NCBI GenBank assembly: GCA_025667525.1
Contig: CM046876.1
Coordinates: 17,347,320-17,411,319, forward strand
Reading direction: 5' to 3'
Source of the DNA: Glebionis coronaria
Taxonomy: Eukaryota; Streptophyta; Magnoliopsida; Asterales; Asteraceae
DNA length: 64,000 nt
Every line of letters starts with the position of its first letter. Position 1 is the first letter of the stretch. This document shows, in pieces, positions 11,744-25,024 of this stretch. Made by a program: the position numbers and the translations under genes. The notes below the pieces were generated by a model. That model ran no database searches. It was not told the DNA's origin and worked only from the letters and a program-made list of their open reading frames with translations.

Positions 11744-14700
11744 TATGTGAGATTGATCATTCCAATACTTGTTACCAAGTATTGAAACCTTCCAGCATCA
11801 AAAGGTTTAGTTAATAAATCAAACGCATTTTCTTCTGTGTCAACCCTATCTGGTTGTATTAAACCCTTTTCAAAACAATCTCTTATAAAATGATGTCTAA
11901 TTTCTATGTGTTTTTTTTAGAATGATGTACAAGATTTTTAATAATGCATAAAGTGCTGTTATTGTCAACAAAAATCTTGGTATGCATGAAATTATACCCA
12001 TAATCCAACAGCTGGTTCTGAATCCCTAAGACTTGTCCACAACAAGCAGCTGCAGCAACATACTCTGTTTCAGTTGTAGAATTGGCCACCATTGTTTGTT
12101 TCTTGCATTGCCAAGATATCAACCTACTCCCAAGAAACTGACATCCACCAGTTGTGGATTTTCTATCAAACTTATCACCACCATAGTCACTGTCTGAATA
12201 TGCAATAAGCTCCAATGGTGAATCTTTTAGGTACCACAAGCCAAGATCTGGATAACATCTAAGGTACCTAAAGATTCTCTTGACATCATAAAGGTGACAT
12301 TCTTTGGAGTCACTTGATGGCGTGCACATGCACACACATCAAACATGATGTCAGGTCTTGAGGCTGTGAGATACATCAATGAACCAATCATTGATCTATA
12401 GTGCCTGCCATCCACATCTTTTCCATCTCCAACTTTTCCCCAAGGGTGTTCTCTATCCATAGGAGTAGTAGCCCTCTTTTCATGTGGAGAAAAGCCAAAC
12501 TTCTTCAAGATCTCTGCTACATACTTATCTTGAGAGATGAAGATACCATCTTCTTTCTGCTGAACTTGTAACCCTAGAAAGAAGTTCATCTCCTCCATTG
12601 CACTCATCTTGAATTTGTTTGTCATAAGCTTGGAAAAGTCTTCACTCATCTTTGGATTGGTGGAGCCAAAGATGATATCATCAACATAAACCTGAACAAG
12701 TAAGACGTCCTTACCAGCCTTCTTTGTAAATAATGTCTGGTCTATAGTGCCCCTTTTGAATCCATTTTCCACCAAATAAGTGGACAATGTGCCATACCAT
12801 GCTCTTGGGGATTGATGAAGTCCATACATAGCTTTATTGACTCTATACACCTTGTCTGGATTCTCTGGATCTTCAAAACCAGGAGGTTGCATAACATATA
12901 CCTCCTCAACAATTGTGCCATATAAGAAACCACTCTTCACATCCATTTGGTAGATAGTGAAGCCCATGTAGGAAGCATAGGCTGGAAATATTCTTATAGC
13001 CTCAATCCTTGCAACTAGTGCAAAGACCTTCTCATAGTCTATCCCTTCCTCTTGTGTATATCCCTGAGCCACTAAACGTGCCTTGTTTCTGACCACAATG
13101 CCTCTTTCATCTTTCTTGTTCCTTAGAACCCATCTTGTCCCAATAGGTCTGACATATCTGGGACAATCAACCAGCTCCCAAACATCCTGAATAGCAAATT
13201 GGTAAAGCTCATCCTGCATTGCTTCCACCCAACTTGGTTCCTTGAGAGCATCAAAGATCTTCTTGGGTTACTATTGTAACAGAAAACAGGCAAACAAACA
13301 TGCTTGAACAAGAGGGGTATCAACCTTCTTGTGTATATTGGAAATAAATCCACCAAGACTCTGATGAGATCTTCTTGTCTGAACAGGAGACATGGCATCC
13401 CCAATAATTTGAGAAGTGGGGTGATTCTTCATGGTAGAAGTAAGAACTCCTCCCTTAAAAAGTCTGTTGTCTTCAATCTCATCCTCCAAGTTGCCAATAT
13501 CTTCTTCAGACTCTCTTCCATCAATATTTGTATGAACCTCTTCATGTCTTATTGAAGGTTCACCTTGTTCAAAATTTGAAGAGAAAATATGCTCAAAAGT
13601 GTTGTCAACGCCTGAACCAAGGTTGTCAGCGTTTGGATCATCAACGCCTGAAATGGTGTTATCAACGTTTGAGCCATCAACGCTTGAATTTGTCCTGTCA
13701 GCGCCAGATTTTCCTTTGTCAGCGCCTGAAGGACCAGCAGCAGCAGCAGCAGCAAAAGCATCTGTCGATATGGGAATAGTGACATACTATTGTATGGGAG
13801 ATGACTTGTCTGCTTGTGATCCAACCTCTTCATTAACCTGTGTACCTGAAACATTAACAACTGGTTCTTCCACAACATTTGAAGTTACCTTCACAATGTC
13901 TGGATTAGTAACAGCATATAATTCAAAGTCCTAGATAGAGGTTCCAAGTCAAATAACCAATTTGGACCACTTTCAGGATCACTAGATTTACTCTCTAAAA
14001 ACCTAACATGTACTTTTTCAAGTATACGTTTTTCCTTCTTAAGGTAAACCCTATATCCCTTACTCTGCACTGAATAACCCATGAAATAGCCTTCATCACC
14101 TTTAGCACTAAATTTACCTAAGGCATCACTAGTATCTAAGACAACTACATAACAGCCAAAAGGTTTAAGAAAACCAATATTAGGTTTCCTTCCCCAAAGT
14201 AACTCATAAGGTGTTTTGTTATGTATCTTGTTGACCAATGCTCTATTCTGAACATAGCAAGCTGTATTCACAGCCTCAACCCAAAAAGCTATGGGAAAAT
14301 GAGCATCAGCCAACATAGTCATGGCTGCTTCAATTAAGGTTCTGTTCTTTCTCTCAACAACCCCATTTTGCTGTGGGGTTCTGGCAACACTAAACTTCCT
14401 AGTAATCCCTTTCTTGGCACAAAAATCATCCAACAGTTTATTTCTAAACTCACCACCATTATCACTTCTAAGCATTTTAACTTCATTACCAGTTTTCTTC
14501 TCAATATGAGTAATAAAGCTAATTAAAGTATCAGCAGTGTCACTTTCATAGCTAAAAAGAAAGTCCAAGTAAACCTAGAAAAGTCATCTGTGATGACAAA
14601 GCAGTATGATTTACCATTCAAACTCTCTATATTAGTTGGACCAAACAGGTCCATATGCAGCAAGTGAAGTGGTTTAGAACTAGAATGCACCTGTTTAGAC

Positions 14701-15290
14701 TTAAATGAGACCTTATGCTGCTTGCCTTTAAGGCATGCAACACAAGAGTGGTCATTGTGAAAAGCCTTTTCAGGCAAACCATCATCCAAACCAAGTCTCA
14801 CAAGTCTGTTTATATTTTTAAAGTTAATGTGCCCTAGTCTCCTGTGCCATAGATTACTCTCATCAACTGAAACTTTTGCATAAAAACATGACATATTATT
14901 ATTCATCCTAATACCATTAAGATTCACATTATAAATGTCCTTATGCCTAGGTGTTCTATAGTCAATATATTTCTCATCTAGAATTTGAAAATCCTTGCTC
15001 AACACCAAGCATTCAGTATCAGTAATAAGAACCTTATTTTTGTTATCACAAACTTGTGATACACTAAAAAGATTGTAATCAAGTTCTTTTACCAGAAACA
15101 CGTTTTCAAAACATAATTTCTTGGTGAGAAGAGTTCCTTTGCCTGTGATAGTTCCATATTCGCCTCCAAAGTAAACTTTATCACCATCCTTAATGGGAGT
15201 GAAGTTAGTGAGATAATCTTCCTTCCCAGTTATGTGCCTAGAGCATCCACTATCCCAATAGCCATAATCATTCAACTGTTTTTGAATGCC
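11744..15290 (-). pseudogene. pol of element B, several frameshifts
   Basis: Minus-strand Copia pol. Protease [12 protein letters not shown] is followed by the pre-integrase zinc arm, an integrase core with [15 protein letters not shown] and NGVVERKNR, a linker with phased motifs, RT ([18 protein letters not shown]) and RNase H (YSDSDYGGD). Frame breaks fall near 14550, 13885, 13240 and 12280. The frame closes at TAA 11744-11746. It is close to pol of F in sequence. Not functional as read. Confidence 0.9.
13600..13735 (-). repeat. Phased CG motif array in pol linker of element B
   Basis: The motif CG dinucleotide starts at 13609, 13630, 13645, 13666, 13681, 13702 and 13723, giving spacings 21, 15, 21, 15, 21, 21. 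It lies in the same linker as the array at 39978-40085 of F. Confidence 0.9.
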
Positions 15291-15310
15291 CTGCACATAA
15301 AGAAAACAAA

Positions 15311-18100
15311 TTAGTTTTCTTTGGGAACCCAAGCCTGAGCAGACTTATATTCATCTGGTTGTTCAACAAGAACAGACTTAGTTCTCATAACAACCCCTTG
15401 TTCATCTCTTTTTGGATGAAATACCCAGTTAACCCCAATTGGTTTTGTGATGACCTTTGAAATATAATTAAATCTGTTGCAGGTCATAGAAATCCCATTA
15501 GAATTAGGGTTTTGATGTTGCTTAGGTCTCCATGTCAAGCTAGAAGAAGCTTTAGACCCCTTTTCCATGTGGTTTCAAATATTTAGGTCTGGCAACGTTT
15601 CTGTCAGCGTTTGATTTGGTCTTGTCAACGCTGAAATTACCCTTATCAGCGTTGAACCTAGGGTTTGCTACAGAAACCCATTGCCTATTAGATCATGTAT
15701 TGGTCTTTTGAAAAGGTCTTTGTCCATGAGTGTTAGACCCTTTTGTAAAGAATGGAGCTGGTCTAATAACTTGTGGACTTTGCTCCACAAAAGTTTTGGG
15801 TCTGACAGTGTTTGACCTTTTGACAGCGTTGACCTTGGAAGCATTGACACACTTATATGCTAAATGTGAAAAGCTACCACAAGTGTAACAGGCTTTTCTA
15901 GACACAACTCTAGGTCTAGAAGAAAAGAATCATGTTCCATTATTACTAACTTGGCTTTTTAGTGACCTAGTATTCCTATACATTTCTGCATACTTAATGC
16001 TAGGTTTCTTAATAGTGTTTGAGCCAAGGTCAACAGTCTTGCCAGTGATTGGGTTTTTTACTTTGATAGGGGTCGACTCATTTGGACTATCACAAAGCAT
16101 GCCACCCTTGACAAATAAGGTAGGGTTGGCTTTCTTCCATTCATTCAAGTCAGTCAACTTTTGCCTATACTCCTCAACTGGGGTATGGACTCTTGGTGGA
16201 GGAATAACTTCCTCTTCTTGGAGTTCTAGTAAACCAGTCCAAGATAAGTCCTTTCTTTGGACACCATAGAAGTCCCCAGCTGGTGGTGGAACACCAGTAT
16301 AGTCTTTCATCCCAATCCCAGTCATGTCCTCAGGATCCCTCTGTTTATTAACACATTCTCCTAGGGTTTGTGAGGCCTTATCAAATCTCTGAATTTTAAG
16401 GTCTACATTATCCTTATTCTTGATAGCCTCATCTAACTTAGCTTGTAATTCACCACTGACCCTTTCCATGATGTTTCTAACATCATTACTAGCATTTAAC
16501 TCATGTTTAAGATATTTATTTTATCTTTTAGGTCAAGCTCCATTTTCTTATACTCAGAAACTGTCTTCTCAGTTTGAGTGAGAGCAATTTGATAGTTAGA
16601 CAACTTGCATCTCTCAGTACTCACATCACTTAACAATCTTAAAACATCTTTGTTAAGCTTTTCAGTATTTAAACGACAACCCTTACTACAAAAAGCATCA
16701 TCGTATACCTCATTGTCTGATGAAGAGGAGGAGTGTGCCATGAGAGCATATTAAACATGCTCTTCTTCTTCTATTTTAGCAACCAAAGCTTTATCCTCTT
16801 CCTCATCCTTAGCCAAATAGCTCCAGTCCCATCCAATGCCATCAATTTCTTGCACTGCCACCATGTCCTTAGGATCCTGAGCCTTAACAATTTGGCTTGA
16901 GGGTTTTCCAGCATCAGATCTTCTTGGAGATCTACATTCCCTCATAAAGTGCCCCATACGATGACAATTGTAGCACTCAACCTTGGATTTATCAAATCCA
17001 GCAGTGTCCTTTGCATTAAAGGTCATCTTCTTCTTAAACCTTCTATTCCACCTGTTTGCTCTTATACTTGCAAGAGCCATGTTCCACTTTATATCCATCT
17101 CCTCCAAGTGCTCATCACTTATTTGCTCAAGGTCCTCATATGTAATCACTGAACCATTCAGCAATGAAGCAATGTATGCACACACAGTATCCAAATCCAA
17201 ACCAGCAGGCTTAACTCTTGGTGAGTCAATTTTGTATGTGTCAGCATCTGAATGTGAGGCGTTGACAGGATATGATCCAGCGTTGACACATGTTGATCCA
17301 GTAACTGGGTGCATGTATGAGTCCTTCTGATCAAATTGACCTTCACTATGTGAGAAGAAGGCCATGTTACTATTGGTAGACTTACTTCCATGCTCCAAAA
17401 GAGTTTCATTCTCCAACAACCTCAGTTTGTTGTAGATATCATCAAAAGTAGAATTTTTGTGAGTGTTATTGGCAAGTATAGATCTTGCCTCAATCTTCCA
17501 CACATCACCAAGGCTTTTAAGAAAAGTGGCAATAATGTCAACATCACCAACTTGTGTCCCCATGAAGGACAGCTTGCTTGTAATGTCAAGCAGTCTGCTT
17601 CTCACACTGCTAAGCTTCTCATTAGGCTGAGCCTTAAAAACAGCATACTCATGCATGAGTTGCTTCTTCTTCTCTTCCTTAGTATCAGCATTACCACCAT
17701 ATGCAACTTCAAGGGCTGCCCAAAGGTCTTTTGCAGACTCATAACCTCTGTATTTGTGCTGATTTTCTTGTCCCAAGGAGAGTTTCAGAATGTTTAGGGT
17801 TTTCATATCAACCCTTTTCTTTGCTATGTCTTCAGCAGACACAACTCTACCATCATCAGGTTTTTCTTTCTTATCTTCTTCTGAACATCCTTGAACAATC
17901 GATCTTGTAGCAATGGCATTAGCAATCTTTTGAGCTTTATTGAATGTGTTTCCATATTCAATAATCTCCTAGAGAGTGTAGTCATAGATCCCCAGATATT
18001 GCTCAAAGTTGAATTTTCACAGCTCAAAGTTGTTTGCATCAAGCATGGGAATCTTGATGTTGTGGTTTGAGTAGGAGGAGGTTGCTTCTGGAGTGGACAT
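15311..18100 (-). pseudogene. gag of element B, stops and frameshifts
   Basis: Starts at the ATG whose complement is 18098-18100 and reads toward TAA at 15311-15313. It meets a TGA in place of a Trp codon near residue 27 and several later breaks. It retains the long UBN2-like gag core ([12 protein letters not shown]), the zinc knuckle [14 protein letters not shown], a coiled-coil stretch and the second knuckle [14 protein letters not shown]. Its architecture is the same as gag of F. Confidence 0.9.
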
Positions 18101-18197
18101 GATGTTTTTAGGGTTTTGTGAAAATTAGGGTTTTTGTGATTTTTAGGGTTCTTGTGTTCTTTTAGATCAAAGTTTCTCAACAAGCTCTTATACCACT

Positions 18198-18712
18198 TGT
18201 TGATCCCAAACTTAGATCGATTAAGCTTGTGTAAACGAGATTAGATCAAGTTATACACATAGAGAAACTTTGTTTATGTATAAAGTAATCTAAGTGTTAT
18301 GTGGAATTAACACTTAAACAAGAACACACAAAGGATGTAAACAAACTTTCACTTGATTGAAAATAACAAACTTGCTTACAATGAAAGTGTTTAACGTATG
18401 AAAACTTATTTTGAAACATAACCTAAAGGTCTTCTTTTATAGACATAAGAAGCCTTGTACAAGAGTCTACGTATCAACTATTCTAGGTAAAGATAATTAT
18501 AGAAAATACAATGTTGAACTTATCCTTACTAGAAACAAACTATAAACATAATACGCGTAGACCATATCTTTCTATCAGTGCTTGTCTTCAACCTATCAGT
18601 GCTTGACTTCTTCTTGTCAAAGCTTGATCTGTCAGCGTTTGTTTTGTTCCTATCAACGCTTGTTTTCCTCTTGTCAGCGCTCAAGTGGACTGGCTACATT
18701 TTATTCCCAACA
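18198..18712 (-). repeat. 5' LTR of element B (515 bp)
   Basis: On the minus strand it starts TGTTGGGAATAAAA at 18712 and ends ATCAACA at 18198, followed by a mutated primer site TGGTATAAGAGC. TATA box complement at 18434-18442. The phased motifs are at 18579, 18600, 18621, 18636, 18657 and 18678 (spacings 21, 21, 15, 21, 21), the same order as in the LTRs of F. Confidence 0.93.
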
Positions 18713-19032
18713 TGGGAAGTGTTACCTGTGAAGTTATCTGGATCACTAACTTGCTTGGTGATCTAAGAATAAAAAACTTATTTCCTGTGAACCTTTATAG
18801 TGATAGCAGCTCTGCTATGTAGATTCCTGCTAACCCTGTTTTTCATGAGAGAACCAAGCACTTTGAGGTTGATGTTCATTTGGTAAGGGAAAAGGTTCAG
18901 GATGGTGTTATCAACACCATCAAGGTTGCTTCACTTGATCAAACTGCTGACATTTTTACTAAGGCTCATGGCATTAATCAACACCCAAAACTATGTAAAC
19001 AGCTGAGGTTTGTGAACATGTTTGGTAAATGA
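18713..19032 (+). pseudogene. RNase H end of pol, left unit of element C
   Basis: A fragment aligned with 24671-24986, retaining NLYSDSSSAM-like and HERTKHFEVDVHLVRE sequence and the terminal stop TGA 19030-19032. A TAG replaces a Gln codon near 18820. Its left border is the LTR of element B. Confidence 0.88.
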
Positions 19033-19070
19033 TTTTTTTCTGCTCTCTCCTTTGTCAGATGGAGGAAGGG

Positions 19071-19575
19071 TGTTGGTTTGTCAATCTCCCAAAGGGTGCA
19101 TTATATACTTGCATTGTGTTATATTTTTGGCTTTGTGTTTTATTGTTATGTTTCAAGTTTGGATGTGGGTTTTTTTATCTTGGTGGGCTTTTGTATCCGT
19201 TGAGGCCCAAGTCTTATTTATATTACCCTAGTCTTGACTAGGGTTTCATTATCTCTCAATCGCCACACACACATATCTGTGTGCGCAGCTCTCTCTCTCT
19301 CTCTCACCAAATTCATGGAGGACTTGACCTGGGAGTTTGATTATCTTCATCTTGTATAGCTGAGTGTTTGAGTGATCATTTGTATGTGAGGGAGAACGGA
19401 TCAACCTAGTTGGGACGTTCTCATCATTTCTTTTGTAATCGTTCGATTAGAATCCGTTTGGGGACTAATCTTTATCTGTTTTGTTTTGTACTTTTGATTC
19501 ATAATAAAATACACCAAGGGGTGGTTGGTTGGGTGTAAAGATCTCTCTTATCCTGCGATATTGTGTTTCTTAACA
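19071..19575 (+). repeat. Middle LTR of element C (505 bp)
   Basis: TGTTGG to TTAACA, preceded by polypurine GGAGGAAGGG and followed by primer site TGGTATTAGAG at 19576. TATA-like TTATATAC at 19101 and a CT microsatellite near 19291. About ten substitutions separate it from the right LTR. Confidence 0.93.
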
Positions 19576-20418
19576 TGGTATTAGAGATTTGGTTGTAGAT
19601 CTTTCAGCCTATCGAAGCTCTCTCGGTTCTTTTTTATTATAATCAATTTTTTGATTTTTCGAAACCCTAATTAATTTTTTAGGGTTTTATACTTTGGGTG
19701 GTGATTCTTGCTCTCTTGACGTATCTGTAAGCTTGTTTTGGTGGTGCCGTTTTTTTTCTTGAAAAATATTATTAGGGTTTTCATAAACTCTAATTTTATT
19801 TTTTGGGGGTTTTGTTTCTGTGGTGCCTAGGAAGCTTTAATAGGTGTTGCCGTTGCTTTATTCGGTGGTGTCGTTAAAAAATCTTGAAGATTGGATTAGG
19901 GTTTCTTGAAACCCTAATTAAATTTTTTGGGGTTTTCTCTATTCTTGGTATCCTGGTATCACCTTTGGTGGTGCCGTTACTATTTTTTGCTAACTTGCAC
20001 ATGTATATCTTTGCTAGGGTTTGCTAACCCTAGTTTGTTACTTTTTTGGGGGTTTCCTGATTGGTGGCTCACCCATCCTCTAGACTAAGTGAATCTAAAG
20101 ATTGGGTGTCTTTTTGGTTGATTCTAGTTGCTGTTTCCGCTGTAAGTCTTCTTTCATTCTTTTTTCTTGCCTCTCTCTTGGTTACTATTGTGAGTTACTG
20201 TTGTCTAGTGTGTGGGTGCAAATGGATTGGTTAACATCTTGACCCTCCAGCCTTGACTGGTGTGGATACCTTCTCTGGCCAATCCCAGTCCACAACTTGA
20301 CATTTATGGTGCTCACTTTCTGAGTGTTTATTGTGGTTATTTTTTGTCTTGTTCTACTTGGTTTCTTTGCTTTCTGCTTATTGTTTTGTGTGCTTATTGC
20401 TCTCTCCGTGCGTGAGTC
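19576..20418 (+). other. Leader of element C with repeated AAACCCTAA hairpins
   Basis: Begins with the tRNA-Met type primer site TGGTATTAGAGATTTGG. It then holds four short inverted repeats built on AAACCCTAA and TTAGGGTTT, each followed by a GGTGGTGCCG-like phrase. There is no ORF before the ATG at 20419. Confidence 0.75.
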
Positions 20419-23400
20419 ATGAGTGCTAGTGGTGCTCCTCCCCCACCACCCAATGGTGGTGGAGGAAATGGTGGTGGTAGGGGTTCCCCTGAGACCACTA
20501 CCAATCCTGTTGCTCTCATCAGCAATTTGGATGCTGGAAACCCACTTCACATTCATAACAGTGATAATAGTAGCTCTGTCCTTGTCCCTTTCAAGCTGTT
20601 GGGGACTGAGAATTATAGAATGTGGAACAATGCTATGAGACTTGCTTTACAAGCTAGGAACAAATTTGCTTTTGTTGATGGGTCTTGTTTAAGAGAGTCT
20701 TATACTAATGATGTGTTGTGTGCTCAATGAGATAGATGCAATGCTATGGTTCTTACTTGATTATGAATGTTGTTTCCAGTGATGTTTATATGGGTCTTGT
20801 TTATTCTAAAAATGCTGCTAATGTTTGGAAAGATCTTAATGACTTATGAGAAGGTTGATGGTTCCATTGTTTATAATTTGCTTTAATAGATTAGGTCTGT
20901 TAAACAAGGGGGTAGCTCTATATCTGATTATTATCATAGGTTGAACTCTCTTTGGAGACAGTTTGATGCTGTTTCTAAGATTTCTAAATGTGTTTGTGCT
21001 GTTAAATGTTCTTGTTCTGCTAGCACTGAATTAGCTTTGCATCAGCAAATCATGAGGATTATGCAGTTTCTTATGGGGCTTGATGACTGTTATCAGCCTG
21101 TTAGAACTGCACTTCTCACCAGGGATCCACTCCCTGATGTTAAGGAAGCTTATGTCACTATATCTAGAGAGGAATCCCATAGGGATGTTCCTAATAACTC
21201 TGGTCATACAGAGGCTAAATTGAATGCTACTTCCTTTGCTGCTAAGACCTTTAATCAAAATAGGAGAAGCACTTCCAATGCTTCTAATAGAACCCCTAAC
21301 AAGGGCAATGGGTCCAAAAACTTTAGGGGTCCTAACCCTAATCTTTTGTGCACTCATTGCAATCAAATTGGTCATACTGTTGATAGATGCTTTGAATTGA
21401 TTGGTTATCCTGCTGGTTACATAAAGAAGGGGGTAATAGTCAAAGATAAACTGTTTTTAAACCCAATTTTAATGCTAATTGTGATATCAAAACTGGAGAA
21501 AAACAAGCTTCCACTTGTAATTCTCCAAACTCTTTCACCACTGAACAAATGCAGAAGCTCCTTAATTTGATCAATGACTCCTCTGGCAACACTCAGTCCA
21601 ATATGGCAGGTAGAATCTCTTTCTTTAATGCTAATGTTTGGTTCAATGTTAACTTTTCCAAGTTTTTTTGTGGGAACTCTAAATTCCTTGTTAAAACCAT
21701 TACTTTGGGATGGATTATTTATTCTGGGGCTAACCAACATCTTACCACTTCCACAGTTGGTATGTTCAATGTTGTTGATATTTCCAACCTCAACATCTCT
21801 GTTGGTCACCCTAGTGGCACAGTTGCCAATATACGTCACATTGGTGACCTCAAACATTTTAATAATGTTGTTCTTCATGATGTGTTGGTTGTTCCTGGTT
21901 ATTGTGTTAGCTTGATGTCTGTTAACAAGCTTATTAAGGATAGTAAATTGTTTGTTGGTTTTGATGAGGATAAATGTTATATTCGGGACTTGGCCAAGGG
22001 GACTACTCTGGGGACTGGTAGTGAATCTGGGGGGCTCTACTTGTTTGATGACCTTAAGACTAAGAGCCTTGGTACTGTTAACACTGTTATGACCTTTAAC
22101 ACCTCTAAAGATATCTGGCATTGTAGAGTTGGCCATCCCTCTGACCAAGTTCTCAATGCTCTAAAAAATGACCTCAAACTTTCTAAAACACCACCATTTC
22201 TGTTTGTGAAACTTTTCACAGGGCTAAACAAACAAGGGAACCCTTTCCCTTGAGTGATCACAAGTCCAGTAAACTTGGTGATCTTGTTCACCTGGACTTG
22301 TGGGGCCCTTACAAGGTTCCTAATAAGGAAGGATATAGATACTTCCTTACCATTGTGGATGATTACTCTAGAGCTGTGTGGACTTACCTTTTGAAATCTA
22401 AGGATGCGGTTTTTGAGTGGTTAACTCAATTTATTAATCTTGTTAAAACTTAATTTGATACCAAAGTTAAAATCTTTAGATATGATAATGGGACTGAATT
22501 TGTCAATAACAAAGTACACACTATGCTCTCTTCTCTGGGTATCATCCATCAGACCTCTTGTCCTCATAGCCCTCAGCAAAATGGGATTGCTGAAAGGAAA
22601 CATAGACACCTGCTTAATGTTGCCAGGAGTCTTATGTTTCAGGGTGGGATTCCTATCAATTTTTGGACTGAATGTATTTTAACTGTTGTTTATTTGATCA
22701 ACAGGCCCCCTCTTCTGTCTTAAATGGTAGCCCCCCTATGAATTGCTCTATAGCAAAAAACCTAATATCTCTCATTTAAAATGTTTTGGATGTCTGTGTT
22801 TCTCTACTTGTCTGAATAACAGTGACAAACTTACACCTAGGTCTAAGAAATGTGATTTCATTGGTTATTCTTCTTTTAAAAAGGCTTATAAACTGTTTAG
22901 CTTAGATAATAGAAGAACTCTTTTCTCTAGGGATGTGAAGTTCTATGAAACTGTCTTTCCTTTCAAAATGAAAAACAATAGGGAAAGGACTCAACTAATG
23001 TAGTTGTTACAAGTGATGTTGATCTCTTAACATTATTTGATAACCAAACATATGCAAGTCCTAATGATGATGAGAGATCATCACCTGGTTTGGATGGTAG
23101 GGTTCACCCTACTATTGATGATGCCCCTGTGCATCATCAAGAGGAGAACCCTGCAACCACCATAGGTGAAAATGTGAAAATCTTCTCTGAGGGCAACTTT
23201 GAAAATGAAAATTCCTCTAATTATTTCATTGATCATAGTGGGGACCATCCTATATAAGAGGAGCAGCCTGTTAGAAAGTCTAGTAGACCCACTAAACTGC
23301 CTGCTAAGCTTAATGACTTTGTTCATGATAGTAAACTCAAGTATGGTATTGAGAAGCATGTTAATTATTCTAAGTTGAACACCACCAACTTTTGCTTTGA

Positions 23401-24986
23401 TACCACTCTTAACCAATCTGTTGAACCATCCACCTACTATGAAGCTGTGAAAGATAGTAGGTGGGTTGAGGCTATGAACAATGAAATTGAATCCTTCTTA
23501 AGGAATAATACTTGGACCTTATGTGATTTACCTACTAATAGAAAGGCTATTAACAATAAATGGATCTATAAGATTAAATATAAGTCTTCTGGCCTTGTTG
23601 ACAAGTTTAAAGCTAGGGTTGTTGTTAAAGGTTATAGTTCAAAGGGAAGGTATTGATTTTGATGTGACTTTCAGTCCTGTTGTTAAAACGGTTACTGTTA
23701 GGTGTCTTGTTAGCATTGCTGTCTCTAATGATTGGCCTCTCTTTGAAACAACTTGGGCGAAATAAGGTTCTACCGGGAAACCATCTTTCTTGTATGGTGA
23801 TCTTGATGAGGACATTTATATGACTCTTCCTTTGGGCTTTAATTGCAAGGATAAAGGTAAGGTGTGTAAGCTTAATAAAGCTTTGTATGGTCTCAAGCAA
23901 GCCCCAAGGCAGTGGAATGCAAAACTTACCACTGTCTTGGTTGAGCATGGATTTTGCCAAAGTAAGTTTGATTACTCTCTTTACACTAAACAGAATGGTA
24001 ACATGTTTATTTCCCTTCTTGTCTATGTTGATGATTTTATCATTACTGGTAACTGCATTGAGGAAATTGAATCATTTAAATGCTTTATAAAAACCAAATT
24101 CATGATTAAAGACCTTGGAATTATGAAGTATTTTCTAGGTATTGAGGTTCTTGAAAACTCCAATGGGATCTGCATGACCCAAAGGAAGTATTGTCTTGAG
24201 CTCATACATGAGTTTGGTTTGCTTGCTGCTAAACCGGTAGCAACCCCATTACCAGAAAATTGTGTTTTGGCTGTTGATGAAAGCAAAGATGATAAATTTA
24301 TCTTAAATGTTTTTGAGTATCAAAGATTACTTGGGAGACTTATTTATCTAACTCATACCAGACTTGATATATCTTATGTTGTTCATTGCCTTAGCCAACA
24401 CATGCATGTACCCCTTCAATCTCATCTTAAAATAGCCTTAAGGGTTATTAGATACCTCAAAAACTCTCCTGGGATTGGTATCTAGTTCTATAAAGATACC
24501 TCTTTAAGGGTGTCTTGTTTCACTGATGCTGATTGGGCCGAATGTCTTAAGACAAGTAAAGCTGTTTCTGGATACTGTGCCTTTTTAGGGAGGTCTCTTG
24601 TCTCTTGGAAGAGCAAGAAGCAACCCACAGTGTCCAGATCCTCAGCTGAGGCTGAGTATAGATGTATGGCAAGTGCTACCTGTGAAGTTATCTGGATCAC
24701 TAACATGCTTGGTGATCTAAGAATAAAAAACTTATTTCCTGTGAACCTTTATAGTGATAGCAGCTCTGCTATGCAGATTGCTGCTAACCCTGTTTTTCAT
24801 GAGAGAACCAAGCACTTTGAGGTTGATGTTCATTTGGTAAGGGAAAAGGTTCAGGATGGTGTTATCAACACCATCAAGGTTGCTTTACTTGATCAAACTG
24901 TTGACATTTTTACTAAGGCTCATGGCATTAATCAACACCTGAAACTATGTAAACAGCTAAGGCTTGTGAACATGTTTGGTAAATGA
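20419..24986 (+). pseudogene. gag-pol polyprotein of element C, heavily disrupted
   Basis: The ATG at 20419 starts a Gly/Pro-rich leader and a UBN2-type gag (LLGTENYRMWNNAM). The zinc knuckle is CTHCNQIGHTVDRC. The protease motif reads YSGANQH, with the catalytic Asp replaced by Tyr. Integrase keeps HLDLWGPY, RYDNGTEF and NGIAERKHRH. RT keeps LYGLKQAPRQWN and YVDDFIITG. RNase H keeps FTDADWAE and SSAEAEYR. Stops and frameshifts are frequent (for example 20728, 22452, 22721, 23000, 23762, 24483). It ends at TGA 24984-24986. Not functional. Confidence 0.9.
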
Positions 24987-25024
24987 TTTTTTTTTGCTCT
25001 CTCCTTTGTCAAATTGAGGAAGGG

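Larger units (their letters stand above)
10892..18712 (-). mobile_element. SIRE/Maximus-like Ty1/Copia retrotransposon (B), truncated and broken
   Basis: Read on the minus strand it runs 5' LTR (18712-18198), primer site, gag, pol and part of the post-pol spacer. It then stops at 10892 at the edge of LTR A. Every part aligns with intact element F, and the truncation point matches about 42875 of F. The third ORF and 3' LTR are therefore missing from the window and probably lie left of A. It is inserted in the RNase H region of the first internal copy of element C. Confidence 0.92.

Noticed and set aside
13304..13934. Plus-strand frames opposite pol of B
   Set aside because: Antisense shadows of the linker array; no independent start or domain.
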